From an uncultured Bacteroidales bacterium (lineage in GTDB: Bacteria > Bacteroidota > Bacteroidia > Bacteroidales > WCHB1-69): 64,000 nucleotides of DNA. Location: positions 1 to 64,000 of the forward strand of contig CAJOFD010000009.1 in assembly GCA_905233585.1 (NCBI GenBank), given 5' to 3'. A model generated the notes under the pieces. The model did not search any database and was not told the origin of the DNA. It saw nothing but the letters and a program-made list of their open reading frames with translations. This document shows positions 37,371 through 46,617 of this stretch, one piece after another (position 1 is the first letter of the stretch; each line of letters opens with the position of its first letter). The position numbers and the translations under genes are program-made.

Positions 37371-39110
37371 ATGAGTAGAATCGCGAGTTTTAAACGTGAA
37401 CTTTCACGTGTTTTTGATGACAACCTGCACACCAAACAATGGCACAATTATGTGGATTATACCATTATTGGATTGATTATAATCAGTACTTTGGAAGTGT
37501 TCATCTCCACTTTCGCAGGGGTAGAACAACGTTTCGGCAAAATACTGATATTTATTGATATTTTTACTGTCATTATTTTTACAATTGAAGTTTCTCTCCG
37601 CATTTGGTGTGCTGACCTGATTGACGACAAATACAAAGGTTTTCTCGGAAGGATACGCTATTGTTGCAGTTTCTATGGATTAATAGATATTCTGTCAACA
37701 TATCCTTTTTATTTGAGTTTCTTATTTCCTTTTCCCTATACTGCCCTCAAAGTTTTGCGAATAGCCCGTTTGTTGAGAGTCTTTCGCTATATGCATTCAT
37801 TCCGTTTGTTGGCAGAGGCTTTTAAGTCTAAAAAGAATGAATTGTGGGTTTCTGTTCAGTTTTTGGCGATTGTAACAATCATATTGTCGCTTATCTTGTT
37901 TTTTGTAGAACACAAGGCACAGCCTGAAACTTATGCAAACGGTTGGGATTCTGTTGCATGGGCTTTTCTTCAATATGTTGGCGATCCGGGCGGATTTGCC
38001 GACAATCCGCCTATTACTTCTATAGGACAAATTATAGCCGTATTGGTGGGGATACTTGGAATAGCGATATTTGCTGTGCCTGCAGGTCTTATCGGATCCG
38101 GATTTACAGAAGTTATGGAAAAAGAACAAAAAGAGGAGAAGCGTCAAAATGATATAGATAAGATAAACGCAATTTTCCGGTACGTACAATGTCGTTACAC
38201 AAAATATTTACTGGTTCCCAAATATATGTCAATAACAGACATACAGGCACAACAGGGTATAAGCCAACCCAATATTATCGAAGCCGTTTCCGCTTCTGAT
38301 TTTTTGCGTTTGCGTAATATCGCCACCACTCGTCCAGTGGAAGAAAAACCAGCAGATAAACTTGTTGTAGAATGTTTTCCTAAAAACAGACCGTATGGCT
38401 GCTGTATCAATAGGGGTTCAAAGGTTACAATTGTTTCCACTTCCAGTTGCAGTGAGGCTGTAATCGGTAATTTTTCGTATTATCTTGCCATGATTGGAGG
38501 TTTTAATTATGTAAGTAAAGAAATTGAGTTTGATAGCAAATATCCTATAACATATTATAATATCAACGATAGGAATGCTTGTCCCAATTTGCCTCTTTTT
38601 CTTAATGATATAGATAGTCTTGCAAAAACCGAAGATAGTTGGGTTGTTTTTCTACTTTCGGCCAGTGGAGGTCAAGAACCTGTATATCCAACGCAGTTTC
38701 ACTATATAATAGGTGCGCAAAAAGGTGATGAAACTTATAATGACCCCAATATAACAATAAAAGATGTTGCCGTATTTGATGCGATGTACAATGAATTGAC
38801 AGAAACAATACAATCTCAATTCGGGTTAAATTCAGACAGACACAAATATTATGGTTCTTCCCCCAGAAACATAAGCCGCCATATCTGTCAAGGAAGAAAA
38901 ATCAATGCTTTTACCATAAGGATTGCATGGAGCGTAACTTGTTGGGATTATCGCAATACATTAATTTCCAAAACTATGGCAGATATATTCAACAAGCATT
39001 TTGAACCTGAAGTGCAGAAAGAATATTCATCGGAATTGACCATTCGCAAACCTAAAATGGACTATGGTTACACATTTTATTCCGACCTGATTGAGAATGA
39101 AAAAAGTTAA
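37371..39110 (+). CDS. voltage-gated-type ion channel with ~340-aa C-terminal cytosolic domain
   Basis: S4-like LKVLRIARLLRVFRYMHSFRLLAEAF. Pore region AWAFLQYVGDPGGFADNPPITSIGQIIAVLVGILGIAIFAVPAGLIGSGF. Long soluble C-terminus. Confidence 0.82.
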   Translation: MSRIASFKRELSRVFDDNLHTKQWHNYVDYTIIGLIIISTLEVFISTFAGVEQRFGKILIFIDIFTVIIFTIEVSLRIWCADLIDDKYKGFLGRIRYCCSFYGLIDILSTYPFYLSFLFPFPYTALKVLRIARLLRVFRYMHSFRLLAEAFKSKKNELWVSVQFLAIVTIILSLILFFVEHKAQPETYANGWDSVAWAFLQYVGDPGGFADNPPITSIGQIIAVLVGILGIAIFAVPAGLIGSGFTEVMEKEQKEEKRQNDIDKINAIFRYVQCRYTKYLLVPKYMSITDIQAQQGISQPNIIEAVSASDFLRLRNIATTRPVEEKPADKLVVECFPKNRPYGCCINRGSKVTIVSTSSCSEAVIGNFSYYLAMIGGFNYVSKEIEFDSKYPITYYNINDRNACPNLPLFLNDIDSLAKTEDSWVVFLLSASGGQEPVYPTQFHYIIGAQKGDETYNDPNITIKDVAVFDAMYNELTETIQSQFGLNSDRHKYYGSSPRNISRHICQGRKINAFTIRIAWSVTCWDYRNTLISKTMADIFNKHFEPEVQKEYSSELTIRKPKMDYGYTFYSDLIENEKS

Positions 39111-39118
39111 TGATATTT

Positions 39119-39847
39119 ATGCAATTACTCAAACAATTATATCAAATCAATAGCAAATCGGGGCATGAAGATGAAATCAAACATGTCGTGCTTGAATATC
39201 TAAAGGGACTGCCTTTGTCAATATCTGAAGATGCTATCGGCAATTTGTTCATTACCAAAGGAAAATCCCAATATTATCCTTGCATTGCAGCACATTTGGA
39301 CGAAGTACACTATCCTCAGCATAGAAATTTGCACGAAATCAATGGAATTGTTTGTGCTACAGATGATGATAAAAATCGTATCGGTATAGGTGCCGATGAT
39401 AAAAACGGAATATGGATTGCACTGCAATTGCTACAAAGTGAAGAGTTTTTGAAAGTCGTCTTGTTTGTACAAGAAGAAAAAGACGGAGAAATACCGGGGT
39501 GTCGCGGTTCAAAAGCCTGTGATTTACATTTCTTTGATAATGTGAGATTTATTGTACAATGTGACCGAAAAGGCAATAGCGATATTGTTACTTTTAATGA
39601 AAAATATAATGTGCGGCTTTGTGAAGATGATTTTATTCCCCTTGCCTTGCAACAGAAATATGGCTATAAACCTGTCAACGGTGGAACTACCGATGTTGTT
39701 GCTTTACGCAATCGAGGACTTGCTATTCCTTGTTGCAACATCAGTTGCGGTTACTACAATGCTCACAAATCCGAAGAATATACGGTGTACAACGATTTGT
39801 TCAAATGTTTTAATTTAGTAAAAGATATTTTGACTTATTATAAATAA
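39119..39847 (+). CDS. M20/M28/M42-like zinc metallopeptidase
   Basis: PCIAAHLDEVHY, IGADDKNGIWIALQLL, FVQEEKDGEIPGCRGSK, and GGTTDVVALRNRGLAIPCCNISCGYYNAHKSEEY. Start placed at MQLLKQLYQ. Confidence 0.78.
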   Translation: MQLLKQLYQINSKSGHEDEIKHVVLEYLKGLPLSISEDAIGNLFITKGKSQYYPCIAAHLDEVHYPQHRNLHEINGIVCATDDDKNRIGIGADDKNGIWIALQLLQSEEFLKVVLFVQEEKDGEIPGCRGSKACDLHFFDNVRFIVQCDRKGNSDIVTFNEKYNVRLCEDDFIPLALQQKYGYKPVNGGTTDVVALRNRGLAIPCCNISCGYYNAHKSEEYTVYNDLFKCFNLVKDILTYYK

Positions 39848-39852
39848 AAAAA

Positions 39853-40677
39853 ATGGAAATGAGAAATTTATTTAAGGGTATTTTCTTGAATGACAAGTTC
39901 ATTCTTGCTGTAATACTGCTCAATTCCTACATTATTTATATGCAAGTTTCAGGATATGAAAGTTTTACTATTAGTTTGTTGGATGCACTATGTACTTTGA
40001 TATTTTTGGTGGAAATGATTATCAAACACATGGAGTATGGTTTTAAGGGATATTGGAAAAATGGCTGGAACCGTTTGGACGGAATATTGGTTATATTATC
40101 GTTGCCGTCTTTGGTAGAATTGTTTATTCCATTGGAAATGTTCAATTTGTCATTTTTGTTGATATTTCGTTTATTGCGTGTGCTGAGATTTTTCCGTGTG
40201 TTGCATTTCTTTCCTAATTTCAGCAAAGTGGTACAGGGATTTAAAGTGGCATTGAGAGAATCGTATGCGATATTATTAAGTTTCTTTGTCATTATTGTGA
40301 TATTCGGCTTGCTCAACTGTAGCCTGTTTCAGACTGCCGATCCTGAACATTTTCAAACGCCTCTCCGTTCCATTTATGCCGTATTCCAAATTTGTACGGT
40401 GGAGGGTTGGTACGAAATTCCCGATACTATTGCTACATATTATGGCTCTGCGTCAATAATGGCAGATATTGTGCGTATCTATTTTTGCTTGATATTGATT
40501 TTGGGTGGTATAATAGGTATGTCTTTTATCAATTCCATTTTTGTAGATGCAATGGTTGCCGATAACAATGACGATGTCAAAGCCCAACTTCATGAGATGG
40601 AACAAAAAATGGATAACAACAATAAAAAATGGGAACAGGATATAGAAGATATTAAGCAATTACTAAAAAATAAATAA
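39853..40677 (+). CDS. bacterial NaV-type ion channel
   Basis: S4 IFRLLRVLRFFRVLHFF; pore AVFQICTVEGWYEIPDTI (compare NaChBac TLESW); C-terminal coiled coil. Confidence 0.87.
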   Translation: MEMRNLFKGIFLNDKFILAVILLNSYIIYMQVSGYESFTISLLDALCTLIFLVEMIIKHMEYGFKGYWKNGWNRLDGILVILSLPSLVELFIPLEMFNLSFLLIFRLLRVLRFFRVLHFFPNFSKVVQGFKVALRESYAILLSFFVIIVIFGLLNCSLFQTADPEHFQTPLRSIYAVFQICTVEGWYEIPDTIATYYGSASIMADIVRIYFCLILILGGIIGMSFINSIFVDAMVADNNDDVKAQLHEMEQKMDNNNKKWEQDIEDIKQLLKNK

Positions 40678-40680
40678 ATT

Positions 40681-40977
40681 ATGGCAATATTTCTTTGGTT
40701 ATGGAACTTGGTTTCGCCTATAGTAGTGGCGATGGGTATGTTGTATGTTTTTACTGGTACCCCTGATACGCTTGTGTTTGTACTTGGCGGTATAGCATCG
40801 GCATTGGGATTGATAATAGGTATTGTCGGTTGGGGGGACATGGTGCCACCTCGTTGGTTTTGGATAAAAAGTCGTACTGATTTAGCTGGAAGCCGTATCG
40901 GGACAGCGATTTCCTATGCCATACAATTTTTCTTTATCCCTGCCTTTGTCATAGGTTTGATAGAATATTTCGGATAA
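40681..40977 (+). CDS. small membrane protein
   Basis: 98-aa, several hydrophobic helices, 3 nt after the channel gene. Confidence 0.6.
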   Translation: MAIFLWLWNLVSPIVVAMGMLYVFTGTPDTLVFVLGGIASALGLIIGIVGWGDMVPPRWFWIKSRTDLAGSRIGTAISYAIQFFFIPAFVIGLIEYFG

Positions 40978-41171
40978 GGGAAAAAGCTTGGAGGTGTATA
41001 AAATTTATGCGGTACAAGAATATTGTTTTCATACCGCACAAAAGTCTTTTGAATATCGGTTATTTTTTTGAGGTAAATTTCTTTGCTTATGGGGGCAGCA
41101 AAGTAATGATTTATTCTTCTTGTATCGCCTCCGAAAACGTATAGGGTGTGTTCATAGTCAAATATTGTCAT
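40914..41171 (-). CDS. hypothetical small protein; possible frameshifted extension of, or translationally coupled partner to, the upstream ORF
   Basis: Starts inside the end of the 41158-41460 ORF and overlaps the 40681 CDS on the opposite strand. Confidence 0.25.
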   Translation of the reverse strand: MTIFDYEHTLYVFGGDTRRINHYFAAPISKEIYLKKITDIQKTFVRYENNILVPHKFYTPPSFFPYPKYSIKPMTKAGIKKNCMA

Positions 41172-41460
41172 CGGATAGCGTAGCGTAACATATTTTGTTT
41201 CGGCGGTGTATCAGGTCTAAATAATAAATGTATTTTACCTTTGAGACTTTTATTTTAGATGTTGAAATATCAGATAGTTTATCCTTTAGTTCGTATTGAG
41301 CCTTGATAAAATGTCCTTCGGCATCAGGATAGGCTTTGATTACGGTTTGGTAATCTTCCCAACGGATAGTCAATGTATTTTTTGTATCGTTTTGCTTGCA
41401 AAAACTGAATATGAATGCTGTTATTGATACAGAAAGCATGTTAAATAAACACTTTCCCAT
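41158..41460 (-). CDS. hypothetical protein with signal/lipoprotein-like N-terminus
   Basis: MGKCLFNMLSVSITAFIFSFCKQN... 100 aa. Confidence 0.4.
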   Translation of the reverse strand: MGKCLFNMLSVSITAFIFSFCKQNDTKNTLTIRWEDYQTVIKAYPDAEGHFIKAQYELKDKLSDISTSKIKVSKVKYIYYLDLIHRRNKICYATLSDDNI

Positions 41461-41583
41461 TTTGGATAAATTTTTAATGAGCCCTTAAATAATTATTGCA
41501 AAAGTATATTTGGGATAATACATCAATAAAACATTGCCTGTTTTTTATATAGGTTCTTTAAAAGTTTGTATTATTTTTTGTTG

Positions 41584-41591
41584 TATCTTTG
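41584..41591 (+). promoter_or_regulatory. -7 promoter element TATCTTTG
   Basis: TAnnTTTG match upstream of the lipoprotein gene. Confidence 0.5.
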
Positions 41592-41611
41592 TAGCGTAAA
41601 ATTGATTTGAT

Positions 41612-42064
41612 ATGAAAAATAAATATTTACTTTCCGTCTCACTTGTATTTTGCTGTATGTTTGTTTTTGTTTCGTGCAAAAAGGAACCGCACAAAGGAAA
41701 ATATACGGGTAGTTTTCAAGGTGTGTATCATACAAGTGCAAACAATACAACGACTTTTACATCATATTATTCATTTCAAATAGAGAAAAGTTCTAATAAA
41801 GAAATAGTTATAGAAGAAATGGAACATCATACCATGTCCACCTTAAAAAAACAGAATGATTCTATTATCGGTATTATCGGTTTTGGTAATGTTTACAGTG
41901 CCACGGGCGAAAAGGGCTTAACAATGAATCTGATAAAAATGCGTGGAAGGAGTTATTCCCAAGGAGAAAAAAGTTATATAGAAGGAACTTTTGAAGGTGA
42001 TGTTTATCTTGAAACGGGCAAAAGTTATTTGTCCACGGGGACATTTTTGTTGTCAGAACAATAA
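41612..42064 (+). CDS. hypothetical lipoprotein
   Basis: MKNKYLLSVSLVFCCMFVFVSCKKEPHKGKYTG: lipobox-like signal. Confidence 0.65.
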   Translation: MKNKYLLSVSLVFCCMFVFVSCKKEPHKGKYTGSFQGVYHTSANNTTTFTSYYSFQIEKSSNKEIVIEEMEHHTMSTLKKQNDSIIGIIGFGNVYSATGEKGLTMNLIKMRGRSYSQGEKSYIEGTFEGDVYLETGKSYLSTGTFLLSEQ

Positions 42065-42171
42065 TTATTGGATTTCAATCAATAGTTATTGTTTCCCATT
42101 CTGATAAGAGTTTAACATTTTGTTGTTATAAAATTCTTCCTTTTGTTTGTCATTTTTGTCGGAAAAAATGC

Positions 42172-42179
42172 TATTTTTG
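42172..42179 (+). promoter_or_regulatory. -7 promoter element TATTTTTG upstream of parE
   Basis: TAnnTTTG match. Confidence 0.45.
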
Positions 42180-42194
42180 TAAAAATTTTAAGTT

Positions 42195-44057
42195 TTGGAA
42201 CAAATAAATAATTCATACAGCGACAAAAATGTAATTACCTTAGAATGGTATAAACATATTCGTATGCGTCCGGGTATGTATGTAGGTCGTCTTGGAGACG
42301 GTTCTTCTGCCGATGATGGTATTTATATCCTACTCAAGGAGGTGATAGACAATTCGATAGATGAATACCATCAAGGATTTGGACGTAGTATAGAAATCGA
42401 TATTCAAGAAAATCAAGTGCGAGTTAGGGATTTTGGACGAGGTATTCCATTGGAAAAGACAATAGATTGTGTTTCCAAAATGAATACTGGAGCCAAATAT
42501 GATTCCGAAGCGTTTCAACAATCCATAGGTATGAATGGGGTGGGTACCAAAGCGGTAAATGCCTTGTCAAGTTATTTTAAAGTGCAGTCAATACGAAATG
42601 GAAAAACCAAAGTTGCTGAGTTTTCTCAAGGTATTCTTACCAATGATTATGAAATAACAGATACATCAGAAGCCAATGGTACAATTATAACATTTATTCC
42701 TGATACTGATGAAGATATTTTCGGCAATTATTCCTTTTATCTTGACTATGTTGAGAAAATGTTGTGGAATTATGCTTTTTTGAACAAAGGTTTGACATTG
42801 GTTTGCAATGGTAATAGGTATTATTCCAAAAACGGCTTATTGGATTTGTTGACTCAAAATTTATCTACCGAATTGGCATATCCTATCATACATTTGCAGG
42901 AAGGTCAGTTTGAATTGGCTCTTACGCATACCCAAAGAGGAAGCAGTGAAGAATATTTTACCTTTGTCAATGGGCAATATACCATACATGGTGGTACGCA
43001 TTTGCAAGCCTTGCGTGAAGCATTGGTGAAATGTGCCCGTGATTATTTCAAAAAAGATTATGATGCTTCAGATATTCGTCAATCTATTTGTGCGGCTATG
43101 AGTATCCGTATTCAAGAACCACAGTTTGAAGGGCAGACCAAGACCAAATTGGGCTCTAATGATATGAAAAAAGGCGGTCCAACGGTTAGATGGTATATCA
43201 ACGATATGGTTTGTCGCTTGTTGGACAACTATTTGCACATGCATCAAGAGGTTGGGGCTATTTGGCAACAAAAAATTCTTGAAGCAAAAAAAGAACGGGA
43301 AGAAATAGCCGGATTGAAAAAATCATCTAAAGAAAGTGCCAAAAAGACAAGTTTGGTGAACAAAAAATTAAGAGATTGTCATGTGCATTTGACCGATTCA
43401 ACGCCAAAGGGGGAAGACCAGCGTTTGGAAACTATGATTTTTATTACCGAGGGAGAATCGGCATCGGGTTCTATTACAAAATCAAGAAATGCACAATTGC
43501 AAGCAGTCTTTTCGTTGAGGGGCAAGCCTCTGAATTCTTATGGCAAGCCCAAAAAGATTGTTTATGAAAACGAAGAGTTTAATTTGTTGCAAGCCGCTCT
43601 GAACATTGAAAACGGCTTGGAAGGTTTGCGTTATAATAAAATTATCATTGCAACCGATGCCGATGATGACGGTATGCATATTCGTTTGTTGCTGATGACA
43701 TTCTTTTTGCAGTTTTTCCCCGAATTAATACGTATGGGGCATGTATATATTTTGCAGACTCCATTGTTTCGAGTGAGAAACAAGCAAGAAACCCGATATT
43801 GTTATTCGGAAGAGGAAAAAAATGCAGTCAGCAAACAATTAAAAGGAAAGTTGGAGGTAACCCGTTTTAAGGGTTTGGGAGAAATTTCCCCAGATGAGTT
43901 CAAACATTTTATTGGTAAAAATATTCGTTTGGACCCTGTGGTACTCACCAATTCGCCTATAGCCGATTTGTTGGACTATTATATGGGCAAAAATACGCCT
44001 GAAAGACAGGGATTTATTATAGAAAATCTACAAATAGAAGAAGATATAATTTCTTAA
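42195..44057 (+). CDS. parE: DNA topoisomerase IV subunit B (GyrB/ParE family), TTG start
   Basis: [92 protein letters not shown]. Confidence 0.92.
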   Translation: MEQINNSYSDKNVITLEWYKHIRMRPGMYVGRLGDGSSADDGIYILLKEVIDNSIDEYHQGFGRSIEIDIQENQVRVRDFGRGIPLEKTIDCVSKMNTGAKYDSEAFQQSIGMNGVGTKAVNALSSYFKVQSIRNGKTKVAEFSQGILTNDYEITDTSEANGTIITFIPDTDEDIFGNYSFYLDYVEKMLWNYAFLNKGLTLVCNGNRYYSKNGLLDLLTQNLSTELAYPIIHLQEGQFELALTHTQRGSSEEYFTFVNGQYTIHGGTHLQALREALVKCARDYFKKDYDASDIRQSICAAMSIRIQEPQFEGQTKTKLGSNDMKKGGPTVRWYINDMVCRLLDNYLHMHQEVGAIWQQKILEAKKEREEIAGLKKSSKESAKKTSLVNKKLRDCHVHLTDSTPKGEDQRLETMIFITEGESASGSITKSRNAQLQAVFSLRGKPLNSYGKPKKIVYENEEFNLLQAALNIENGLEGLRYNKIIIATDADDDGMHIRLLLMTFFLQFFPELIRMGHVYILQTPLFRVRNKQETRYCYSEEEKNAVSKQLKGKLEVTRFKGLGEISPDEFKHFIGKNIRLDPVVLTNSPIADLLDYYMGKNTPERQGFIIENLQIEEDIIS

Positions 44058-44059
44058 TA

Positions 44060-45115
44060 ATGGCAGAAAAAGAACATCAAAATAGTAATTTAAATCCGAC
44101 AAAATCCCAAATGTCAGTTGCAGATAAGGTCATAGAACAAGAGATTCGTCCTGCCGGTTTTGAGGATTTTGCCGGACAAGAGGATATTATAGAAAATCTT
44201 ACTATTTTTGTTCGTGCTGCCAAATTACGTGGGGAAAGTTTAGACCACGTGTTGTTTCACGGCCCTCCAGGCTTGGGCAAAACCACACTTTCTTATATTA
44301 TCGCTAAAGAAATGGGGGTGAACATAAGGGTAACTTCAGGACCGGTCATCGATAAACCGGGCGATTTGGCAGGTTTGCTCACCAATCTGGAACCCAATGA
44401 TGTCCTTTTTATTGATGAAATACACAGGTTGTCTTCGGTAGTGGAAGAATATTTGTATTCTGCCATGGAGGATAGAAAAATAGATATTGTTATAGAATCC
44501 GGTCCCAATGCCCGTACGGTACAAATAGGTTTGAATCCGTTTACTTTGGTAGGAGCCACCACCCGTTCAGGATTGCTTACAGCCCCTTTGTTGTCCCGAT
44601 TCGGCATTAAATTCAGATTGAATTATTATAATACAGAAACATTAAAGCGTATTATTATTCGTTCTGCCACTATTCTTAATACGAAGATAGATGATGATGC
44701 CGCTACAGAGATCGCACGGCGTAGTCGGGGAACTCCACGTATTGCCAATGGCCTTTTGCGGCGTGTACGTGATTTTGCACAGGTCAAAGGCAATGGAATA
44801 AATGAAATAATAGATTTGGATATAGCACGCTATAGTCTGAATAAACTCAATGTGGATTCTCACGGTTTGGACGAAATGGATAATCGTATATTGGGTTGTA
44901 TTATCAATAAGTTCAAAGGCGGTCCTGTGGGTATTAATACGATAGCTACGGCAGTAGGTGAAGATGCCGGTACTATTGAAGAAGTATATGAACCGTTTTT
45001 GATACAAGAAGGATTTTTGGTGCGGACTCCAAGAGGTCGGGAAGTTACCCCTGCTGCTTATGAACATTTGGGTATAGCAAAGCAAGGTGGTGAAGTGGGA
45101 AGTTTGTTTGATTAA
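44060..45115 (+). CDS. ruvB: Holliday junction branch migration ATPase RuvB
   Basis: [80 protein letters not shown]. Confidence 0.98.
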   Translation: MAEKEHQNSNLNPTKSQMSVADKVIEQEIRPAGFEDFAGQEDIIENLTIFVRAAKLRGESLDHVLFHGPPGLGKTTLSYIIAKEMGVNIRVTSGPVIDKPGDLAGLLTNLEPNDVLFIDEIHRLSSVVEEYLYSAMEDRKIDIVIESGPNARTVQIGLNPFTLVGATTRSGLLTAPLLSRFGIKFRLNYYNTETLKRIIIRSATILNTKIDDDAATEIARRSRGTPRIANGLLRRVRDFAQVKGNGINEIIDLDIARYSLNKLNVDSHGLDEMDNRILGCIINKFKGGPVGINTIATAVGEDAGTIEEVYEPFLIQEGFLVRTPRGREVTPAAYEHLGIAKQGGEVGSLFD

Positions 45116-45128
45116 AGGAGAAAAAACA

Positions 45129-45830
45129 ATGGCGATAAAAAAACATATACCGAATTGTATTACTTTACTTAATTTGTTTTGTGGGATTGTTGCCATATTG
45201 TTAGCAGTAAATGGAATGCTTGGGCGTTCCGCTTTTATGATTTTTCTCGCTGCTGTTTTTGACTTTTTGGACGGATTGGCAGCGAGAGCCTTGCATGTAA
45301 AATCAGATATAGGCAAGGAGTTGGATTCTTTGTCCGATATTGTGTCCTTTGGAGTGGCTCCAGCGTTTATCATGTATCAAATGTTGGCTTTGTCCTCGGA
45401 TTATACAACGCAAGTTTGGGGCATTCAGATAATACCGTTTGTTGCCAGTGCACTGTATCCTTGTTGTGCGGCTTTGCGATTGGCCAAATTTAATCTTGAT
45501 ACAACTCAAACGGAGATGTTTCATGGTTTGCCAGTGCCAGCGGCTGCATTTGTGATACTTTCTTTGCAATTTTATAACGTAGGTGCTTATGCAGCAAGTA
45601 TTTATACTGCTATTATTATATTGCTTTGTATTGCTATGTTGTCGCGATTCCCTTTGTTGTCATTAAAGTTTAAGAATCTGACAATAAAAGAGAATATTTT
45701 TCGTTACGCACTAATAGGAATAAGTTTAATATTAATTATATGTTTAAAGATACGGGCAATTTTGTTTATTATGATGACCTATTTCATCTTGTCCATTATT
45801 TATAATATTGTTTATCATAAAGAAAAATGA
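45129..45830 (+). CDS. pssA: CDP-diacylglycerol--serine O-phosphatidyltransferase
   Basis: CDP-alcohol phosphatidyltransferase motif DFLDGLAARALHVKSDIGKELDSLSDIVSFGVAPA. Confidence 0.93.
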   Translation: MAIKKHIPNCITLLNLFCGIVAILLAVNGMLGRSAFMIFLAAVFDFLDGLAARALHVKSDIGKELDSLSDIVSFGVAPAFIMYQMLALSSDYTTQVWGIQIIPFVASALYPCCAALRLAKFNLDTTQTEMFHGLPVPAAAFVILSLQFYNVGAYAASIYTAIIILLCIAMLSRFPLLSLKFKNLTIKENIFRYALIGISLILIICLKIRAILFIMMTYFILSIIYNIVYHKEK

Positions 45831-46606
45831 AAAAAAGTTATATATTATTGATTCTTTTAGCATTAATGTGTAGTTCGTGTAAGGTTTTTATGCCGACAAG
45901 ATTAGTTCATGCTAAAAAATCGGATTTAAGTCCCATTCCGGAAGACGATAGATTTGCCGTATATCGTATTGCTCCAAATGATGTATTGTCTTTGGCTGTT
46001 TATGTTCAAAATGGCGAAAATATTTTTGAAAATAACGAAAACAGTAACAATAACCATAATAATAGAAATTATTATGATTTGACGGTAGATTATGATGGTA
46101 CACTGAAAGTGCCGGGGTTGAGAAAAGAAGATTCTACCAAACGTATCTATGTAGCCGGATTAACCATACAAGAATTGGAAGATTGGTTAGAGATAGAATA
46201 TTCCAAATATATGAATTCTCCTATGGTAATCATAACAGGAAATCATCAAGTATATGTTTTTCAGGGAGAAGATGGCAATAAAGCCAAATTGATTACTTTA
46301 AGAAAACCCTATACAACAGTTTTTGAGGCACTTGCAGAGGCGGGTGGCATTAGTGACGGAAAAGGGTATAATATAAAGGTAATTCGTGGAAATCTAAGAA
46401 ATCCAACGGTTTATAAAGTTGATTTATCGACCATACAAGGATTAAGAGAAACAAACTTGACCGTTCAAGCAAACGATATTATTTATGTCGAACCGCGTTT
46501 AAAGCCTGTTTCAAGATTCTTGAAAGAAGCCAGCCCTTATATCAATTTGGGTAACACAATCTTATCCATTATTAATACGGTTGAGATTTTTAAACGTATA
46601 AGATAA
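45827..46606 (+). CDS. polysaccharide biosynthesis/export (Wza-like) outer-membrane lipoprotein
   Basis: Lipobox LALMCSSCK; YRIAPNDVLSLAVY; FEALAEAGGISDGKGYNIKVIRG; VQANDIIYVEPR. Confidence 0.9.
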   Translation: MKKSYILLILLALMCSSCKVFMPTRLVHAKKSDLSPIPEDDRFAVYRIAPNDVLSLAVYVQNGENIFENNENSNNNHNNRNYYDLTVDYDGTLKVPGLRKEDSTKRIYVAGLTIQELEDWLEIEYSKYMNSPMVIITGNHQVYVFQGEDGNKAKLITLRKPYTTVFEALAEAGGISDGKGYNIKVIRGNLRNPTVYKVDLSTIQGLRETNLTVQANDIIYVEPRLKPVSRFLKEASPYINLGNTILSIINTVEIFKRIR

Positions 46607-46617
46607 CAACAATTCAA

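Noticed and set aside
44642-45373. 243-aa minus-strand ORF
   Set aside because: Antisense across the ruvB/pssA junction, both of which are certain.
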